Assembly: GCF_003992665.1 (NCBI RefSeq)
Contig: NZ_RZMX01000001.1
Span: forward strand, 1 to 64,000
DNA length: 64,000 nucleotides
Source of the DNA: Pelagibacterium montanilacus
GTDB taxonomy: Bacteria; Pseudomonadota; Alphaproteobacteria; Rhizobiales; Devosiaceae
Direction: 5' to 3'
This document shows, piece by piece, positions 37,342 to 46,899 of this stretch; position 1 is the stretch's first letter, and each line of letters opens with the position of its first letter. Under the pieces are notes generated by a model, which saw only the letters and a program-made list of their open reading frames with translations, made no database searches and had not been told where the DNA came from. The translations under genes were made by a program, and so were the position numbers.

Positions 37342-38951
37342 TGGCGGGCGGGTCGCCATCGCTGCGTGGATGGCGGCCCGTGCGCCGGCTGTCGGGCTAT
37401 ACGATCGCCGGGCTCGTCGCCGCGCTCATCGCGGCTCTGCTCGCGGCCCTCTGGGTCGCGGGCCAGAGCTTTGCCACGCGGTCCGGCGCCGGTCCCGACA
37501 TCGCGCACCTGTTGCGCATGTCCTCGGCCCAGGCCGGGCTCTCGACCATCCTTTCGCTTTTGACCGGGTTCATCCTTGCCTGGTCGCTCGACCGGCTGCG
37601 TTTTCCCGGACGCGCGCTGGTGGTGGGCATGCTCTCCTCGGCACTGGTCCTGCCCTCGCTGGTCGTGGTCGCCGGGCTGATCGCGGTCTGGGGCCGCGCC
37701 GGCTGGATCAATGCGCTGCTCGACCATCTGGGAACCTCAATCGGCTCGTCGGTCTTCGGGCTCGAGGGGATCGTTCTCGCCCATGTTATCCTCAACGGTG
37801 CCTTCGCCGCCCGCATCATGCTCGACCGGCTCGAAGCCATCCCGCCCGAAAAGCTCAGGCTCGGCCGCGCGCTGGGGCTGGGGCCCGTCCGCCGGCTCGC
37901 CATTCTCGACCTGCCCGCTCTTGCCAGCACCATTCCCGGCGTGGGCGCCACCATCTTCCTTCTGTGCTTCACCAGCTTTGCCATCGTGCTCGTCCTGGGC
38001 GGCGGCCCGGGCAACCAGACCCTCGAGGTCGCGATCTACGAAGCGGTGCGGCTCGATTTCGATCTTGGCGCCGCCGTGCGCCTGTCGCTGGTCCAGCTCG
38101 TGGTCTGCGCGCTGATCATCGTGCCCGCAACCACCCTTGCTCCGGCCGCAACCCTCTTTGGGCGCCGCACGCTCCTGCACTGGCCCGAATCCCGGCCTGT
38201 AGCCCGCCTGCAATTGGTGCTTCTGGTCGTGCTCCTCGCCGGTTTTCTCGCCCCGCTGCTCGCGGTTCTGGTGCGCGGGCTCGACAACGCCATTCTCGAT
38301 CTGTGGGACCTGCCCGGCTTCTGGCGCGCCGGCGCCACCAGCCTCTGGGTCGGGATCGCCAGCGCCGCACTGTGCCTCGCGCTCGCCATCGGGCTGGGCA
38401 TGGCCCGCGCGCTGGTCTCGCGAACCCGCCCGGCCCATCTGGCGCTCGGCATTCCCGTCTTCACCTATCTCGCCGTACCCGCGGTCGTCCTTTCGCTGGG
38501 CTTCTTCCTTCTGGCGCGCCAGACCGGGCTCTCGACCGGCGCCGCGGCACCAGTGGTTCTGGTCATCGCCAATGCGCTGCTCTCGCTGCCCTTCGCCTTT
38601 GCCACCCTCGCCCCAGCCCTCGAAGCGATCACGAGCCGCCACGGACGACTGATCCGCGCGCTGGGCCTGTCGGGCCCCAGCCAGTGGCGCATGCTCGAAT
38701 GGCCGCTGCTCGCGCGCCCCATGGGCTATGCGGCAGCGCTCGCCTTCGTCTTCTCGCTGGGCGATCTGGGGGTCATTTCGCTCTTTGGCACCGAGAGCTT
38801 TTCCACCCTGCCCTGGCTGATGTTCCGCGCGCTGGGCGCCTACCGCACCAATGATGCCGAAGCCATCGCCGCCCTGCTGCTGATCCTGAGCGTCACCGCC
38901 TTCCTCGTCATCCCGCGCCTGTTTGAAAGGCTGGCTCATGTTCGAGATTGA
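37341..38951 (+). CDS. thiP: ThiP, thiamine ABC transporter permease
   Basis: 536 residues with about 12 membrane helices and two inner-membrane permease (BPD) domains, each with an EAA-type loop (for example EKLRLGRALGLGPVRR and HGRLIRALGLSGPSQW). Start is GTG 37341, overlapping the thiB stop by one base. The length and duplicated layout are typical of ThiP. Confidence 0.94.
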   Translation: MAGGSPSLRGWRPVRRLSGYTIAGLVAALIAALLAALWVAGQSFATRSGAGPDIAHLLRMSSAQAGLSTILSLLTGFILAWSLDRLRFPGRALVVGMLSSALVLPSLVVVAGLIAVWGRAGWINALLDHLGTSIGSSVFGLEGIVLAHVILNGAFAARIMLDRLEAIPPEKLRLGRALGLGPVRRLAILDLPALASTIPGVGATIFLLCFTSFAIVLVLGGGPGNQTLEVAIYEAVRLDFDLGAAVRLSLVQLVVCALIIVPATTLAPAATLFGRRTLLHWPESRPVARLQLVLLVVLLAGFLAPLLAVLVRGLDNAILDLWDLPGFWRAGATSLWVGIASAALCLALAIGLGMARALVSRTRPAHLALGIPVFTYLAVPAVVLSLGFFLLARQTGLSTGAAAPVVLVIANALLSLPFAFATLAPALEAITSRHGRLIRALGLSGPSQWRMLEWPLLARPMGYAAALAFVFSLGDLGVISLFGTESFSTLPWLMFRALGAYRTNDAEAIAALLLILSVTAFLVIPRLFERLAHVRD

Positions 38952-39573
38952 TGCGCTGACCTTCCGCCACCGCGGATCCGAGCAGGCCTATGACTTCTCG
39001 CTCTCGGCGGCCCCCGGCGAGATCGTGGGGCTGGTGGGCCCTTCGGGCTCGGGCAAATCCACCCTGCTCGATCTGGTCGCCGGCTTTCTCGATCCGGCAA
39101 GCGGGGACATCAGGCTCGATGGCCGCTCGCTGGTGGGCCTGCCGCCCGAAGAGCGCCCGGTCTCGATCCTGTTCCAGGCCGACAATCTCTTTGACCACCT
39201 CTCGGCAGCCGCCAATGTCGCGCTGGGGCTTGGCCCCAGGGCGCGGGCCTCGGACGCGGCGGTCGAACAGGCGCTGGCGGAAATGGGCCTGGCCGGCATG
39301 GGCGGGCGCAAGGCCTCCGAGCTCTCGGGCGGCCAGCGCCAGCGGGTCGCGCTTGCCCGTACGCTCCTGCGCAACCGCCCCGTGCTCCTGCTCGACGAAC
39401 CCTTTTCCGGGCTCGACGCCGAAACCATTGCCCCCATCCGCGATCTCATCGGCGCGCTGGTCGCCGCACGCGGCTGGCATGCCCTGCTCGTCTCCCACCA
39501 GCCCGATGAAATCACCGCCCTCACCGCCCGCCGCTATCGCCTCGAAGACGGTCGGTTGATCGAGGGTAGCTAG
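38938..39573 (+). CDS. thiQ: ThiQ, thiamine ABC transporter ATPase
   Basis: 211 residues. ATP-binding subunit: Walker A GPSGSGKST, Q-loop FQADNLFDHL, signature LSGGQRQRVALAR, Walker B VLLLDEPFSGLD. Start ATG 38938 overlaps the end of thiP by 14 bases. It ends the riboswitch-controlled operon. Confidence 0.95.
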   Translation: MFEIDALTFRHRGSEQAYDFSLSAAPGEIVGLVGPSGSGKSTLLDLVAGFLDPASGDIRLDGRSLVGLPPEERPVSILFQADNLFDHLSAAANVALGLGPRARASDAAVEQALAEMGLAGMGGRKASELSGGQRQRVALARTLLRNRPVLLLDEPFSGLDAETIAPIRDLIGALVAARGWHALLVSHQPDEITALTARRYRLEDGRLIEGS

Positions 39574-39623
39574 AGTGTTCCCACGAACGCGCGGCCCGAC
39601 GCTCTCACAGTAGCAGGAACGCC

Positions 39624-40412
<789 letters not shown>

Positions 40413-40456
40413 TCAGTGTTCTTGAATGGACGGGCGTCGCCCCGCCCGCGCGCCGA

Positions 40457-40897
40457 TCAACCCTCGGGGCCGATCACGCCCTTGCGGATCGCGAGATTGG
40501 CGTAGAACCGCCGCTCATTGGTGGAAAAGATCGCAAACGCCTTCTTGGAGCGCTCGTAGAACGCGAAGCGCTCGAGGCTGGTGATCGTGCCGCCCGCATC
40601 GGTGACGATGCCTTGGACCTCGGCCACAGCCTCGGGCATCTCGTCAGGCTTGCCCACCACTTCCATGCGCGCCACCGCGTCATCGACGAACCCGTCGATG
40701 GTCATCACCGAGAGCACGGCGCGCACCACGTCGCGCAGCGGCGCATCGAAATGCACCGGCTTGCCATAGGGCGTCTGCTGGGCCGTGGCGAAGGCGGGAA
40801 AATTGGCGTCCACGATCACCAGATCGTCGCCATGGCCCATGGCCCTCAACACGTAAAGCGCGTCCGGTCCCAGGATCGGATCAATTCCCTTGAGCAT
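40457..40897 (-). CDS. fucU: FucU/RbsD-family sugar mutarotase
   Basis: 146 residues. Interconverts anomers of L-fucose (FucU) or ribose (RbsD). Motifs: GIDPILGPDALYVLRAMGHGDDLVIVDANFP in character, with the His/Asp of the active site, and ERFAFYERSKKAFAIFST. Start ATG 40897 has a GGGAGGA SD and overlaps the end of the D-lactate dehydrogenase gene by 17 bases. The neighbour dehydrogenase points to fucose. Confidence 0.9.
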   Translation of the reverse strand: MLKGIDPILGPDALYVLRAMGHGDDLVIVDANFPAFATAQQTPYGKPVHFDAPLRDVVRAVLSVMTIDGFVDDAVARMEVVGKPDEMPEAVAEVQGIVTDAGGTITSLERFAFYERSKKAFAIFSTNERRFYANLAIRKGVIGPEG

Positions 40898-42620
40898 GTG
40901 CGTGCGTCCTCCCGTCATGGTTGTGTGCGCCGCTCTCATCCGCCCAGTGCCGGCATTTGGACGTGTGTCCGATGCCGGGATTGAAGGTGTTGGTCGGATC
41001 GAGCGATCTGTAGAAGTCCACCAGCTCGGGCTTGGCATAATAGAGATGGCCGACATTGTGCTCGGCAGGATATTCCGCGCCCCGGGCGTCGAGCAATGCC
41101 CAAAGTTCGTGTTCGAGCGCTTCGCAGTCCACGCCCTTTTTCACCAGATAATCCTGGTGCATGACGTGGCAGAAAAAGTGCCCGCAATAGATCTTGGCCT
41201 CCATCTTGGCCTCGATCTCCGCCGGCAGGGTTTCGAACCATTCCGCCGCATTGCGCGGCAGCGCCACGTCCATGGCCACGATATCCTCGACCGTATCGGG
41301 ATGCATCGTGCGGTAGCGCACACCCGCGCCCCCCACCGCGAACCGGTGCAGGAACGCCGCCCTGCCTTCCGCCGCGTCGCATTCGAAGAAATCCCCGCTC
41401 GCCGTGGGGAACATCGCGCCGAGAAAGTCCCGCGCCTCGGCGATCCCCGCCCCGCCCATCTTGAGCATGAGATGGTGGGCGTAGGTGTCGCGATAGGCGT
41501 TCATGCGCTTGGGCAGATGCTCGGGAAAGAGCTTGACCGCAAGCTGCACCAGCCGGTCGCTGATCGCCCCGCCCAGCCCGACCTTCTCGGTCATCCCGTC
41601 CACCCAGCTCTTGGCCGCAAAGGCCTTGGGCACGGTGTCGGTGCCGAAATGGTGGATCAGGAGGTAGAGGTCCTTGCCGTATTTGCGCGTGATGTCATAG
41701 GCCTCCCGGTGGATATACTCCCCCTGGATCGGCAAATTCTCGAAATTGGCAAGGATGTGCCGGCGGATTTTCGCCAGATCGGCCGGGTCATTGGTCCCGA
41801 TATAGAAAACCCCGGTGTCCTTGTCCGCCGCGAAGGTGTCGAGCCTGAGCGCAAAGACCGCCAGCTTGCCCGCCGAGCCCGACGCCTCGTAATGCCGGCG
41901 CGGATCGGCGTTGAACCGGGCCGGGGTATCGGCCTCGATATCGCGCACATGCCGGTTGTATTCCCGGTCCGAGGCCCACTGGTTCTCCGACGCCATGACG
42001 TCCTCGGGACTGTATTCGCCCCGGTCGAGCCGCGACAGGATCGTCTCGGGGTCCTCCCCCAGCTCGATCCCAAGATGATTGACGAGGTTGAGCCGCCCGC
42101 TCGCATCGACCTGCGCAAAGAGCGAAAGCTGGGTATAGGCGGGCCCGCGCTGGATCAGCGATCCGCCCGAATTGTTGCACACCCCGCCGGTCACCGACGC
42201 CCCGATGCACGAGGACCCGATCACCGAATGGGGCTCGCGCCCCAGCGGGCGGATGGTCTTTTCGAGCCGGTCCAGCGTGGCGCCGGGCAGGCACACCACC
42301 TGCTTGCCCCCGTCGAGCAGGTCGATCCGCGTCATGCGCAGGGTCGAGAAGATGACGATGGGCCGGTCGTAGGCGTCCCCGTCAGGCGTCGAGCCGCCGG
42401 TGAGCCCGGTATTGGCCGCCTGCACGATGACGATGATATCGGCCTCGACACACGCCTTGAGCGCACGCCACTGCTCGAGCAGCGTGCCCGGTCGCACCAC
42501 GGCGAGCACATGGCCCTCCCCGAAGCGATACCCCTTGCGATAGCGCCGCGTGGCGCGATCGCCAACCAGAACGTGACGCGGGCCGACAACCCCCCGCAGG
42601 GTTTCGATCAATGTGCTCAT
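40881..42620 (-). CDS. dld: Quinone-dependent D-lactate dehydrogenase
   Basis: 579 residues. FAD enzyme oxidising D-lactate to pyruvate at the membrane. FAD-binding PCMH domain (IIVIVQAANTGLTGGSTPDG, IGSSCIGASVTGGVCNNSGG), then the Lact-deh-memb domain (DKDTGVFYIGTNDPADL, YRTMHPDTVEDIVAMD), ending HNVGHLYYAKPELVDFYRSL and a His-rich tail. Length matches the E. coli enzyme. It leads the dld-fucU-SDR operon. Fucose oxidation yields lactate, which gives a possible link, although the expected isomer is L. Confidence 0.93.
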   Translation of the reverse strand: MSTLIETLRGVVGPRHVLVGDRATRRYRKGYRFGEGHVLAVVRPGTLLEQWRALKACVEADIIVIVQAANTGLTGGSTPDGDAYDRPIVIFSTLRMTRIDLLDGGKQVVCLPGATLDRLEKTIRPLGREPHSVIGSSCIGASVTGGVCNNSGGSLIQRGPAYTQLSLFAQVDASGRLNLVNHLGIELGEDPETILSRLDRGEYSPEDVMASENQWASDREYNRHVRDIEADTPARFNADPRRHYEASGSAGKLAVFALRLDTFAADKDTGVFYIGTNDPADLAKIRRHILANFENLPIQGEYIHREAYDITRKYGKDLYLLIHHFGTDTVPKAFAAKSWVDGMTEKVGLGGAISDRLVQLAVKLFPEHLPKRMNAYRDTYAHHLMLKMGGAGIAEARDFLGAMFPTASGDFFECDAAEGRAAFLHRFAVGGAGVRYRTMHPDTVEDIVAMDVALPRNAAEWFETLPAEIEAKMEAKIYCGHFFCHVMHQDYLVKKGVDCEALEHELWALLDARGAEYPAEHNVGHLYYAKPELVDFYRSLDPTNTFNPGIGHTSKCRHWADESGAHNHDGRTHAHAQGN

Positions 42621-42648
42621 GGGGCGATGACATAGTGCCCCGCGCGCT

Positions 42649-42678
42649 GATTGCCAACTGAAATGTTAGTTGGCAATC
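42649..42678. promoter_or_regulatory. Perfect 11-bp palindrome, likely operator of the dld operon
   Basis: GATTGCCAACT-gaaatgtt-AGTTGGCAATC lies 29 bases before the dld start. The symmetry and promoter position suggest a dimeric repressor site; which regulator binds is unknown. Confidence 0.65.
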
Positions 42679-42684
42679 GCGATC

Positions 42685-42706
42685 GGGGGCCCACGCCGGG
42701 GCCCCC
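42685..42706 (-). terminator. GC-rich hairpin after the GST gene
   Basis: GGGGGCCC-acgcc-(G)GGGCCCCC, ten bases past the GST stop. No U run follows on the minus strand; it probably marks the 3' end of the four-gene operon. Confidence 0.55.
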
Positions 42707-42716
42707 GTCCGGTCGC

Positions 42717-43388
42717 TCAGGCGACGAATTTCTGACCCTCAAGCGAGGCGTTGAACCCCTCGAGCTGTTCGGACACCGCCGCCCAGTGCGGCAGGGCCTT
42801 CATGCGTCCCAGCCATGCCTCGACATTGGGATAGGCCGAAAAATCGAACCGGATCGCATGGCCCAGCGCAACGATCGAGGCGGTGAAATAATCGGCCACC
42901 GTGATCTCGCTGCCGGTGAGATAGGTCCGCCCGTCGCCCAGCCATTTGTCGTTGAGCACCTGCATCCAGAAATGGGACTTGTCGCGCCCCCATTCCACCG
43001 CCACCCGATGGCCCTCGTCGGTCGGGCGCTTGTGGTGCGGGAAAAGCTGCGGGTAGCAGAGGTTGTAGCCCCAGTCGCGATAAAAGTTCGAGTTCACCCA
43101 GTCCATCACCTCGTTGACCTTGGCCTTGGCCACGAGGTCGGTGGGGTATTCGGCCAGCCCGTTCTTTTCGGCCAGATAGCGCAGGATGGTGGCGCTCTCG
43201 GTCAGGCGCACATCCCCATCCTCGAGCACCGGCACCAGCCGGCTCTGGTTGATGGCCAAGAACGGCTCCTGATGGTGCTCGCCGGTGAAAAGGTCCACGA
43301 TCTGCTCGTCGACAGCGAGCCCCTTTTCCGCGATGAACAGGCGAACCGGGCGGCTAGTGATCGAGGCGGGGTGCATGTAGAGTTTCAT
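42717..43388 (-). CDS. Glutathione S-transferase
   Basis: 223 residues. Thioredoxin-fold N-terminal domain (MKLYMHPASITSRPVRLFI, ESATILRYLAEKNG for glutathione binding) and a helical C-terminal domain (LTGSEITVADYFTASIVAL). Ser in ITSRPVR could activate glutathione. ATG 43388 has a GGAGGA SD. It is the last gene of the lyase-ligase-VOC-GST operon, so it may act on a pathway intermediate (isomerisation or conjugation) rather than in detoxification; that is inference. Confidence 0.88.
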   Translation of the reverse strand: MKLYMHPASITSRPVRLFIAEKGLAVDEQIVDLFTGEHHQEPFLAINQSRLVPVLEDGDVRLTESATILRYLAEKNGLAEYPTDLVAKAKVNEVMDWVNSNFYRDWGYNLCYPQLFPHHKRPTDEGHRVAVEWGRDKSHFWMQVLNDKWLGDGRTYLTGSEITVADYFTASIVALGHAIRFDFSAYPNVEAWLGRMKALPHWAAVSEQLEGFNASLEGQKFVA

Positions 43389-43419
43389 GTCGGCATTCCT
43401 CCTTTGCCTTGGATAGAGT

Positions 43420-44007
43420 TTAGCTGCGATAGGGGTTCTTGGGGCTGCGGTCGCTCGAGAGCGAGGCAAAGCGCGCCTCGGTCATCTTCTCGATGGCGTC
43501 CGCAAGGTGGATTTCCGCGATGTTGTAGTCCCCGCGTTCCACCCGGATCAGATGCGCCTCGTAGAGCACTTCGGCATGGGTGCGTCCCTCTGGGGGATCG
43601 AACCGGTAGGACGCCAGCTCGATCAACAGCCCCAGCGGGTCGCGGAAGTAGATCGAATCCATGAAGCCCCGGTCCTTGGGCCCCGAATGCTTGATCCCGC
43701 GCTCGTCGAGCCGCTCGACGAGCTGCTTGAACGTCGCCTGGGAGACCGAAAACGCGATATGGTGCACCGCACCCTGATCGGCCGGGGTCTGTGTCGCGTC
43801 CGGCGTGCGCTCCTCGTCGGTAAAGATCGTGATCAGCCGTCCGTCACCGGGATCGAAATAAAGGTGGCTCTCGCTCGCCCGATCCAGATTGGGCTGGTCG
43901 AAGATGAAGGGCATGCCCAGCGTCCCCTCCCAGAAATCGATCGAGGTCTGCCGGTCGGCTCCCATGATGGTGATGTGATGGACCCCCTGGGTCTGCATCT
44001 TGCGCAT
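43420..44007 (-). CDS. VOC-family protein (glyoxalase/extradiol dioxygenase-like)
   Basis: 195 residues. One full VOC module pair: VHHITIMGADRQTSIDFWEG at the N-terminus and AVHHIAFSVSQATFKQLVE in the middle give two likely metal-ligand His; IYFRDPLGLLIELASYRF carries the Glu ligand. A roughly 45-residue C-terminal extension is unusual. It follows the ligase gene by two bases, so a step in the same pathway is likely. Substrate unknown; dioxygenase, isomerase or epimerase are possible. Confidence 0.8.
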   Translation of the reverse strand: MRKMQTQGVHHITIMGADRQTSIDFWEGTLGMPFIFDQPNLDRASESHLYFDPGDGRLITIFTDEERTPDATQTPADQGAVHHIAFSVSQATFKQLVERLDERGIKHSGPKDRGFMDSIYFRDPLGLLIELASYRFDPPEGRTHAEVLYEAHLIRVERGDYNIAEIHLADAIEKMTEARFASLSSDRSPKNPYRS

Positions 44008-44009
44008 TG

Positions 44010-45311
44010 TCAGTCTCCTCCTTGGCTTGATGCGTCGGACCAGTCGACGAGCTTGGACTTGTAGTCGGTACGCGGCAGGCTCCCCCAGGCCACCAGACCG
44101 ACCCGGGTCGACACGATCAGCGTGTCGCGGATTGCCTTGGTGATCGCCTCGGCAAGGCCCTCGTCGGGCTCGACCCCCTCTGCCAGCTCCACCTGCACGG
44201 GAAGCGGCGGGCTCTGCTTGACGCCCTTGGCCGAGGGCCGGATCGAGATCACCCCGGAAACCTCGGGCGCGAACCGGGCCACCACCTCGCGCAGCGCGGT
44301 GGGGAACAGATTGACCCCGCGCACGATCAGCATGTCGTCGGTGCGCCCGATGCAGCGGATGCGCGGCCCGGTGCGCCCGCAGGCGCAGGTGCCCGTCTTG
44401 ACCACCACATGGTCCCGGCTTCGGAACCGCAGCAGCGGGGAAGCCTCGCGCCGCAGATGGGTGTAGACCATCTCGCCCTCGGCCCCGTCCTCCATCGGGA
44501 TCACCTCCCCCGACACCGGGTCGATCAGCTCGATATGGACATAACCGTCACCGGCGAAATGCATGGCATCCTTGTGTTCGCACTCGCCCCAGAGCGAGAT
44601 CGAGATGTCCCCGATCCCCATGGCTTCGGTCACCGTCGCGCCCCAGGCGCTTTCGAGCCGCGCGCGCAGGGTGGGTTCGCTCCCCCCCGGCTCACCGGCC
44701 ACCAGCAGCCGCTTGACGGTCGAACCGGCCAGATCGATGTCCCGCTTTTCCGCCCATTCGGCCAGATGGAGCGCATAGGACGGGGTCAGCGCCATGGCCG
44801 TGGGCCCCAGTTTCTGGACCGCCGCCATCAGCCGCTCGGTGTTGCCCGCCCCCACCGGAATCTGGGTCAGCCCGGCCCGCGAGAACGCATCGATCGTCGC
44901 CCCGGCAACGAACGGGCCGGCATTGTAGGTCGAGACGATCCGGTCGTCCGCCGTGATCCCCGAGGCCGCATAGGACCGCATCGAGACCGCGATCCAGTCC
45001 TCCAGATCGCGCGCCGTCAGCGGAATGTAGAACGGCGACCCCGTGGTCCCCGAGGTCGAATAGATCCGAACCACGTCGTCCATCTTGGCGGCAAGGTGGG
45101 TGCCGATCGGATGATCCGCATCGACCGTGGCGCGCAGATCGTTCTTTTCGGTAAAGGGCAGCCTGCCGATATCGGCCAGCCCGCCGACATTTTCAGGGCT
45201 GCCGAACCCCGCCTCCGCAAGCCGCTCGCGATAAAACTGCGAGCGCTCGAACAGGTATGCGATCTGGCGGCGGTAAAGCGCATCCGCGTCGGCCGAGCTC
45301 ATGGCGTTCAC
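44010..45311 (-). CDS. Phenylacetate-CoA-ligase-like AMP-forming ligase
   Basis: 433 residues, typical PaaK-family length. ATP motif RIYSTSGTTGSPFYIPLT, EAMGIGDISISLWGECEHKD, and the C-terminal domain with CIGRTDDMLIVRGVNLFPTAL. A four-Cys-like pair CACGR occurs near residue 310 as in PaaK. It should activate an aromatic or other carboxylic acid to its CoA ester. The genes around it are not those of the paa phenylacetate pathway (no paaABC or paaG/Z), so the substrate is open. Overlaps the upstream lyase gene by four bases. Confidence 0.85.
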   Translation of the reverse strand: MNAMSSADADALYRRQIAYLFERSQFYRERLAEAGFGSPENVGGLADIGRLPFTEKNDLRATVDADHPIGTHLAAKMDDVVRIYSTSGTTGSPFYIPLTARDLEDWIAVSMRSYAASGITADDRIVSTYNAGPFVAGATIDAFSRAGLTQIPVGAGNTERLMAAVQKLGPTAMALTPSYALHLAEWAEKRDIDLAGSTVKRLLVAGEPGGSEPTLRARLESAWGATVTEAMGIGDISISLWGECEHKDAMHFAGDGYVHIELIDPVSGEVIPMEDGAEGEMVYTHLRREASPLLRFRSRDHVVVKTGTCACGRTGPRIRCIGRTDDMLIVRGVNLFPTALREVVARFAPEVSGVISIRPSAKGVKQSPPLPVQVELAEGVEPDEGLAEAITKAIRDTLIVSTRVGLVAWGSLPRTDYKSKLVDWSDASSQGGD

Positions 45312-46090
45312 TCCTTGTCTCCCGCGTAGGCAATCGCCTCTTCGGCCCGCGCCGCCATCAGGAACCCGATCGGGGTCTCCTGCTCTTCGGCCAGATGGGC
45401 GAGAAGGCTCGCGGTGCGCGCCAGAATCGGGATGCCCTTGACGATCTTGGGCGGGAAGTCGAGGTCCAGAAGCGTCGCGGCAATGGCCATCGAAACGTTG
45501 AGCGTCAGGGGCTTGCCCCAGACCGCTTCCACCGCCGCCGCGCTTTTCTGCGCGAGCGCAATATGCGCGCCCGCCACCCCGCGCTCATGGGCGAGTTCGA
45601 AAATCCGCTCGGCGCGCGGGTCGCGCGGCTTGTGCAGCGGATGGCCGAAGCCGGGCACCTTGTCTCCCCGCGCCCGGATTTCCCCGATCATCTCTTCCAG
45701 CCCTTCGTCCGCATCCCCGTCGCCGATCCGCTCCCGGGCCGCAACGAGGAAATCGGCGCAATATTGCGCGGTCCCCAGCACCACGCTGCCGCAGCCCAGA
45801 ATCCCTGCGGCCACGGCGCCCTGGAGCGCGGAGGGATCGGACGCCAGCGTCATGCGCGCCACCTGGTTGGTCGGCACCAGCCCGTGCTCGGCGATCGCCA
45901 CCAGCAGCACGTCGAGAAAATAGCGCTGGTCCTCGGTCGGCTCGCGCCCGGTCAGAAGCAGGAAGAAATACGACGTGAAGCTCATCGACCCCATCAGGTC
46001 GCCGCAGAGGTCGCGGCCCCTCACGGTCAGCGAATCCGCGTCCGCCGTGCTGATTGCCGTTGTGGCCGCACCGGCCTTGCCGATCATCAT
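45308..46090 (-). CDS. Citrate-synthase-fold protein, citryl-CoA lyase type
   Basis: 260 residues, much shorter than citrate synthase (about 430) and like the citryl-CoA lyase group. The citrate synthase active site is partly kept: GFGHPLHKPRDPRAERIFE with His, and ALTLNVSMAIAATLLDLDF-like helices near residue 195. It may cleave or form a 3-hydroxyacyl-CoA carbon-carbon bond. It leads the operon and is divergent from a GntR gene, so it is likely the first regulated product. ATG 46090 or 46087. Confidence 0.8.
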   Translation of the reverse strand: MMIGKAGAATTAISTADADSLTVRGRDLCGDLMGSMSFTSYFFLLLTGREPTEDQRYFLDVLLVAIAEHGLVPTNQVARMTLASDPSALQGAVAAGILGCGSVVLGTAQYCADFLVAARERIGDGDADEGLEEMIGEIRARGDKVPGFGHPLHKPRDPRAERIFELAHERGVAGAHIALAQKSAAAVEAVWGKPLTLNVSMAIAATLLDLDFPPKIVKGIPILARTASLLAHLAEEQETPIGFLMAARAEEAIAYAGDKE

Positions 46091-46121
46091 GGCTTTACCT
46101 CCCTGTTATTATAGGTCAATG

Positions 46122-46132
46122 TTGTAGGACAA
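46122..46132. promoter_or_regulatory. Possible GntR operator
   Basis: TTGT-agg-ACAA, with flanking AATG and TACG, in the divergent promoter region between the lyase operon and the GntR gene. TTGT...ACAA symmetry is common for FadR/VanR-subfamily sites. Confidence 0.5.
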
Positions 46133-46170
46133 TACGAGTGCGGTCAAGCAGGCATGGGGAGGTGAACGCA

Positions 46171-46899
46171 GTGTCAAATCAGTCCGAACAGATCGAGCGC
46201 CCCGCCGTTTCGGCCCGCACGGACGTCCCTGCCGCGGGGCCCGCACACGGCCAGAAGGCCGGTACGCTGGCCGACAGCCTGGCACGCGCCATCGCCGGCG
46301 GCCGGTTCGCCCCCGGCCAGCGTCTGGTGGAAGCCGATCTCACCGCGGCCTATGGGGTGGGCCGGGGCCTCTTGCGCGAGGCGTTCCGCAAGCTCGCCGC
46401 CGAGGGCCTGATCGAGATCGTGCCCAATCGCGGCGCTCTGGTGCGCCGGTTCTCGCGCATCGAGGCGCTCGAATTGTTCGAAATCCGCACCGAGCTGGAA
46501 GCACTCGCCGCCCGCCGCGCCTCCCAGCGCATGGCCCTGCCCGACATCCGCGAGCGGTTCGAGGCCGGGATCGCGCCCATCTGGGAGCCCCATCCCCGCA
46601 GCACCGACGCCGGCTACATCGCGGAAAACCACGCCTTCCACGCCGCCATCCTTGCCGCTTCGGGCAATTCCCAGCTCGCCGCCGTCAGCAGCCGCCTCCA
46701 GCTCGCCCTCATCCTTTCCCAGATCCGCTTCGCCCTCTCGGCCCGGACGCTCGAGAGCTCGGTGTCCGAACACCGCCTGATCGCCACCGCCATCCTCGAC
46801 CGCGACCCCGACGCCGCCCAACGCACCCTCCGCCTCCACCTCTACCGCGCCGCCGATATCGTCCGCACCACCCCCCCGGGCGCCTTCGGCCAGGACTGA
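46171..46899 (+). CDS. GntR-family (FCD) transcriptional regulator
   Basis: About 242 residues. N-terminal winged helix (AIAGGRFAPGQRLVEADLTA, YGVGRGLLREAFRKLAAEGL, VPNRGALVRRFS) and an FCD ligand domain (LFEIRTELEALAARRAS, NHAFHAAILAASGN, SVSEHRLIATAILDRD) with metal/ligand His. Start is GTG 46171 with GGGGAGG eight bases upstream; GTG 46162 overlaps that SD. Divergent from the lyase-ligase-VOC-GST operon, so it probably controls it in response to a pathway acid. Confidence 0.9.
   Translation: MSNQSEQIERPAVSARTDVPAAGPAHGQKAGTLADSLARAIAGGRFAPGQRLVEADLTAAYGVGRGLLREAFRKLAAEGLIEIVPNRGALVRRFSRIEALELFEIRTELEALAARRASQRMALPDIRERFEAGIAPIWEPHPRSTDAGYIAENHAFHAAILAASGNSQLAAVSSRLQLALILSQIRFALSARTLESSVSEHRLIATAILDRDPDAAQRTLRLHLYRAADIVRTTPPGAFGQD

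Noticed and set aside
40890-42635. 581-codon frame antisense to dld
   Set aside because: Typical antisense shadow of a GC-rich gene; D-lactate dehydrogenase is unambiguous on the minus strand.
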